From the NCBI GenBank assembly GCA_002724505.1, contig PBOV01000163.1:1-12920 (forward strand): a DNA stretch of 12,920 nt, given 5' to 3'. The notes below the pieces were generated by a model. It searched no databases and was not told where the DNA came from. It was given only the letters and a program-made list of their open reading frames with translations. Source of the stretch: Rhodospirillaceae bacterium. Its GTDB lineage: Bacteria > Pseudomonadota > Alphaproteobacteria > MPNO01 > UBA2964. Within the stretch, counting starts at the first letter, position 1. Each line of letters opens with the position of its first letter. A program made the position numbers and the translations under genes. This document shows positions 12,410-12,920 of the stretch, one piece after another.

Positions 12410-12920
12410 TTAAATATCGGTCGGCGGTTCGTATTCTAGCTGTTTCTTTGTTGCTTCATTCGGCGGCATTTTTACAGTTTTCTGGAACAACATATGCATA
12501 AAGAGGAATAATGGCTTAGCTTTCATGATCAAGACTACCATTTCTTCGTTTTCATCGGAGTTGAAGTGTTGATGAACGACGCCATTCGGAACCATTAGCA
12601 TGTCGCCGGCTTCGTAGTCGTATTTCACCCCATCATGATGGTCATAGCCTCGGCCCTTTAAAACATAAAAAGCAGCACTATTCATGTGTCCATGATTTAC
12701 GTTGGTGCCCATAGGAGCAAATGCCTTTAAATGTGTTTCAATTGACTGACAGACTTCGACATCTGCAGGGTTAATTATTTCTTTTCCATAACTTTGCGGC
12801 CCGCCGTGCCATTTGAAGTCATGAGTGGAATATACGCGGGGTAATTCGTGTGTTCGTTTTAGGAGTTCCCCATAGGTCCCCTCTAGCGCCCTTACGAATG
12901 TTCTTTTTTTGGTCCAGCGT
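12410..12920 (-). CDS. Cupin-fold (gentisate-dioxygenase-like) protein, 5' end beyond the window
   Basis: The frame is open from the stop at 12410 to the right edge, so at least 170 residues are present and the N-terminus is missing. ATG 12712 falls within the fold and is not a credible start. Upstream coding includes R-A-L-E-G-T-Y-G-E-L-L and W-H-G-G-P segments. Cupin motif 1 is H-G-H-M-N-S-A-A-F-Y-V-L-K-G-R-G: two metal histidines are present, but the usual glutamate is replaced by alanine, as in gentisate and 1-hydroxy-2-naphthoate dioxygenases. Motif 2 is G-D-M-L-M-V-P-N-G-V-V-H-Q-H-F-N. A ring-cleavage role is plausible given the neighbours. Nothing visible fixes a substrate, and a non-catalytic cupin is possible. 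Confidence 0.85.
   Translation of the reverse strand, partial: RWTKKRTFVRALEGTYGELLKRTHELPRVYSTHDFKWHGGPQSYGKEIINPADVEVCQSIETHLKAFAPMGTNVNHGHMNSAAFYVLKGRGYDHHDGVKYDYEAGDMLMVPNGVVHQHFNSDENEEMVVLIMKAKPLFLFMHMLFQKTVKMPPNEATKKQLEYEPPTDI

Noticed and set aside
1..12920. CRISPR array, insertion sequence, phage or toxin-antitoxin genes
   Set aside because: No regularly spaced repeats, transposase or integrase motifs, or small paired frames of these types were seen on either strand.

Overview
The window looks like chromosome from a lower-GC alphaproteobacterium, probably an uncultured marine or planktonic lineage. This is inferred from an AT-leaning base composition judged by eye, the MltB-RlpA pair typical of alphaproteobacteria, the DUF952 and GluQRS genes, and a gene content rich in aromatic-compound oxygenases. 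I ran no database search, so the lineage is not established.

Layout from left to right. (1) 4-1975, minus strand: a cell-wall pair, a membrane lytic transglycosylase of the MltB family followed 4 bases later by RlpA, a lipoprotein with a SPOR domain. (2) 2119-4451: a kynurenine-formamidase-like alpha/beta hydrolase (minus), diverging from a pterin-4a-carbinolamine dehydratase (plus). A formyltransferase-fold protein that closely resembles the 10-formyl-THF hydrolase domain of ALDH1L follows on the plus strand. (3) 4452-4783: an intergenic stretch with a strong stem-loop that lacks a T-tract, then tRNA-Ser(UGA). (4) 4891-7832: a VOC-fold (type I extradiol) protein facing a minus-strand string of maleylacetate reductase, DUF952 protein and glutamyl-Q tRNA(Asp) synthetase. 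(5) 7833-8076: a divergent control region with dyad symmetries and candidate promoters on both strands. (6) 8077-12920: a LigB-LigA fusion ring-cleavage dioxygenase (plus), a Rieske ring-hydroxylating oxygenase alpha and beta pair (minus), an MFS transporter (plus), and a cupin dioxygenase-like protein (minus) that runs off the right edge.

The right-hand 8 kb reads as an aromatic catabolic region. It has an MFS importer or exporter, a two-component terminal oxygenase that could activate a ring, and three ring-cleavage-type proteins from three unrelated folds (VOC, LigB, cupin). It also has a maleylacetate reductase, which normally feeds the 3-oxoadipate pathway. The set does not assemble into one textbook pathway: no ferredoxin or reductase for the Rieske oxygenase, no intradiol hydroxyquinol dioxygenase, no dihydrodiol dehydrogenase and no regulator gene are visible. 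The genes are arranged as small divergent or convergent units, each with its own apparent control region, rather than as one long operon.

No CRISPR array, insertion sequence, phage gene or integrase was seen. No gene-free stretch exceeds 300 bases.
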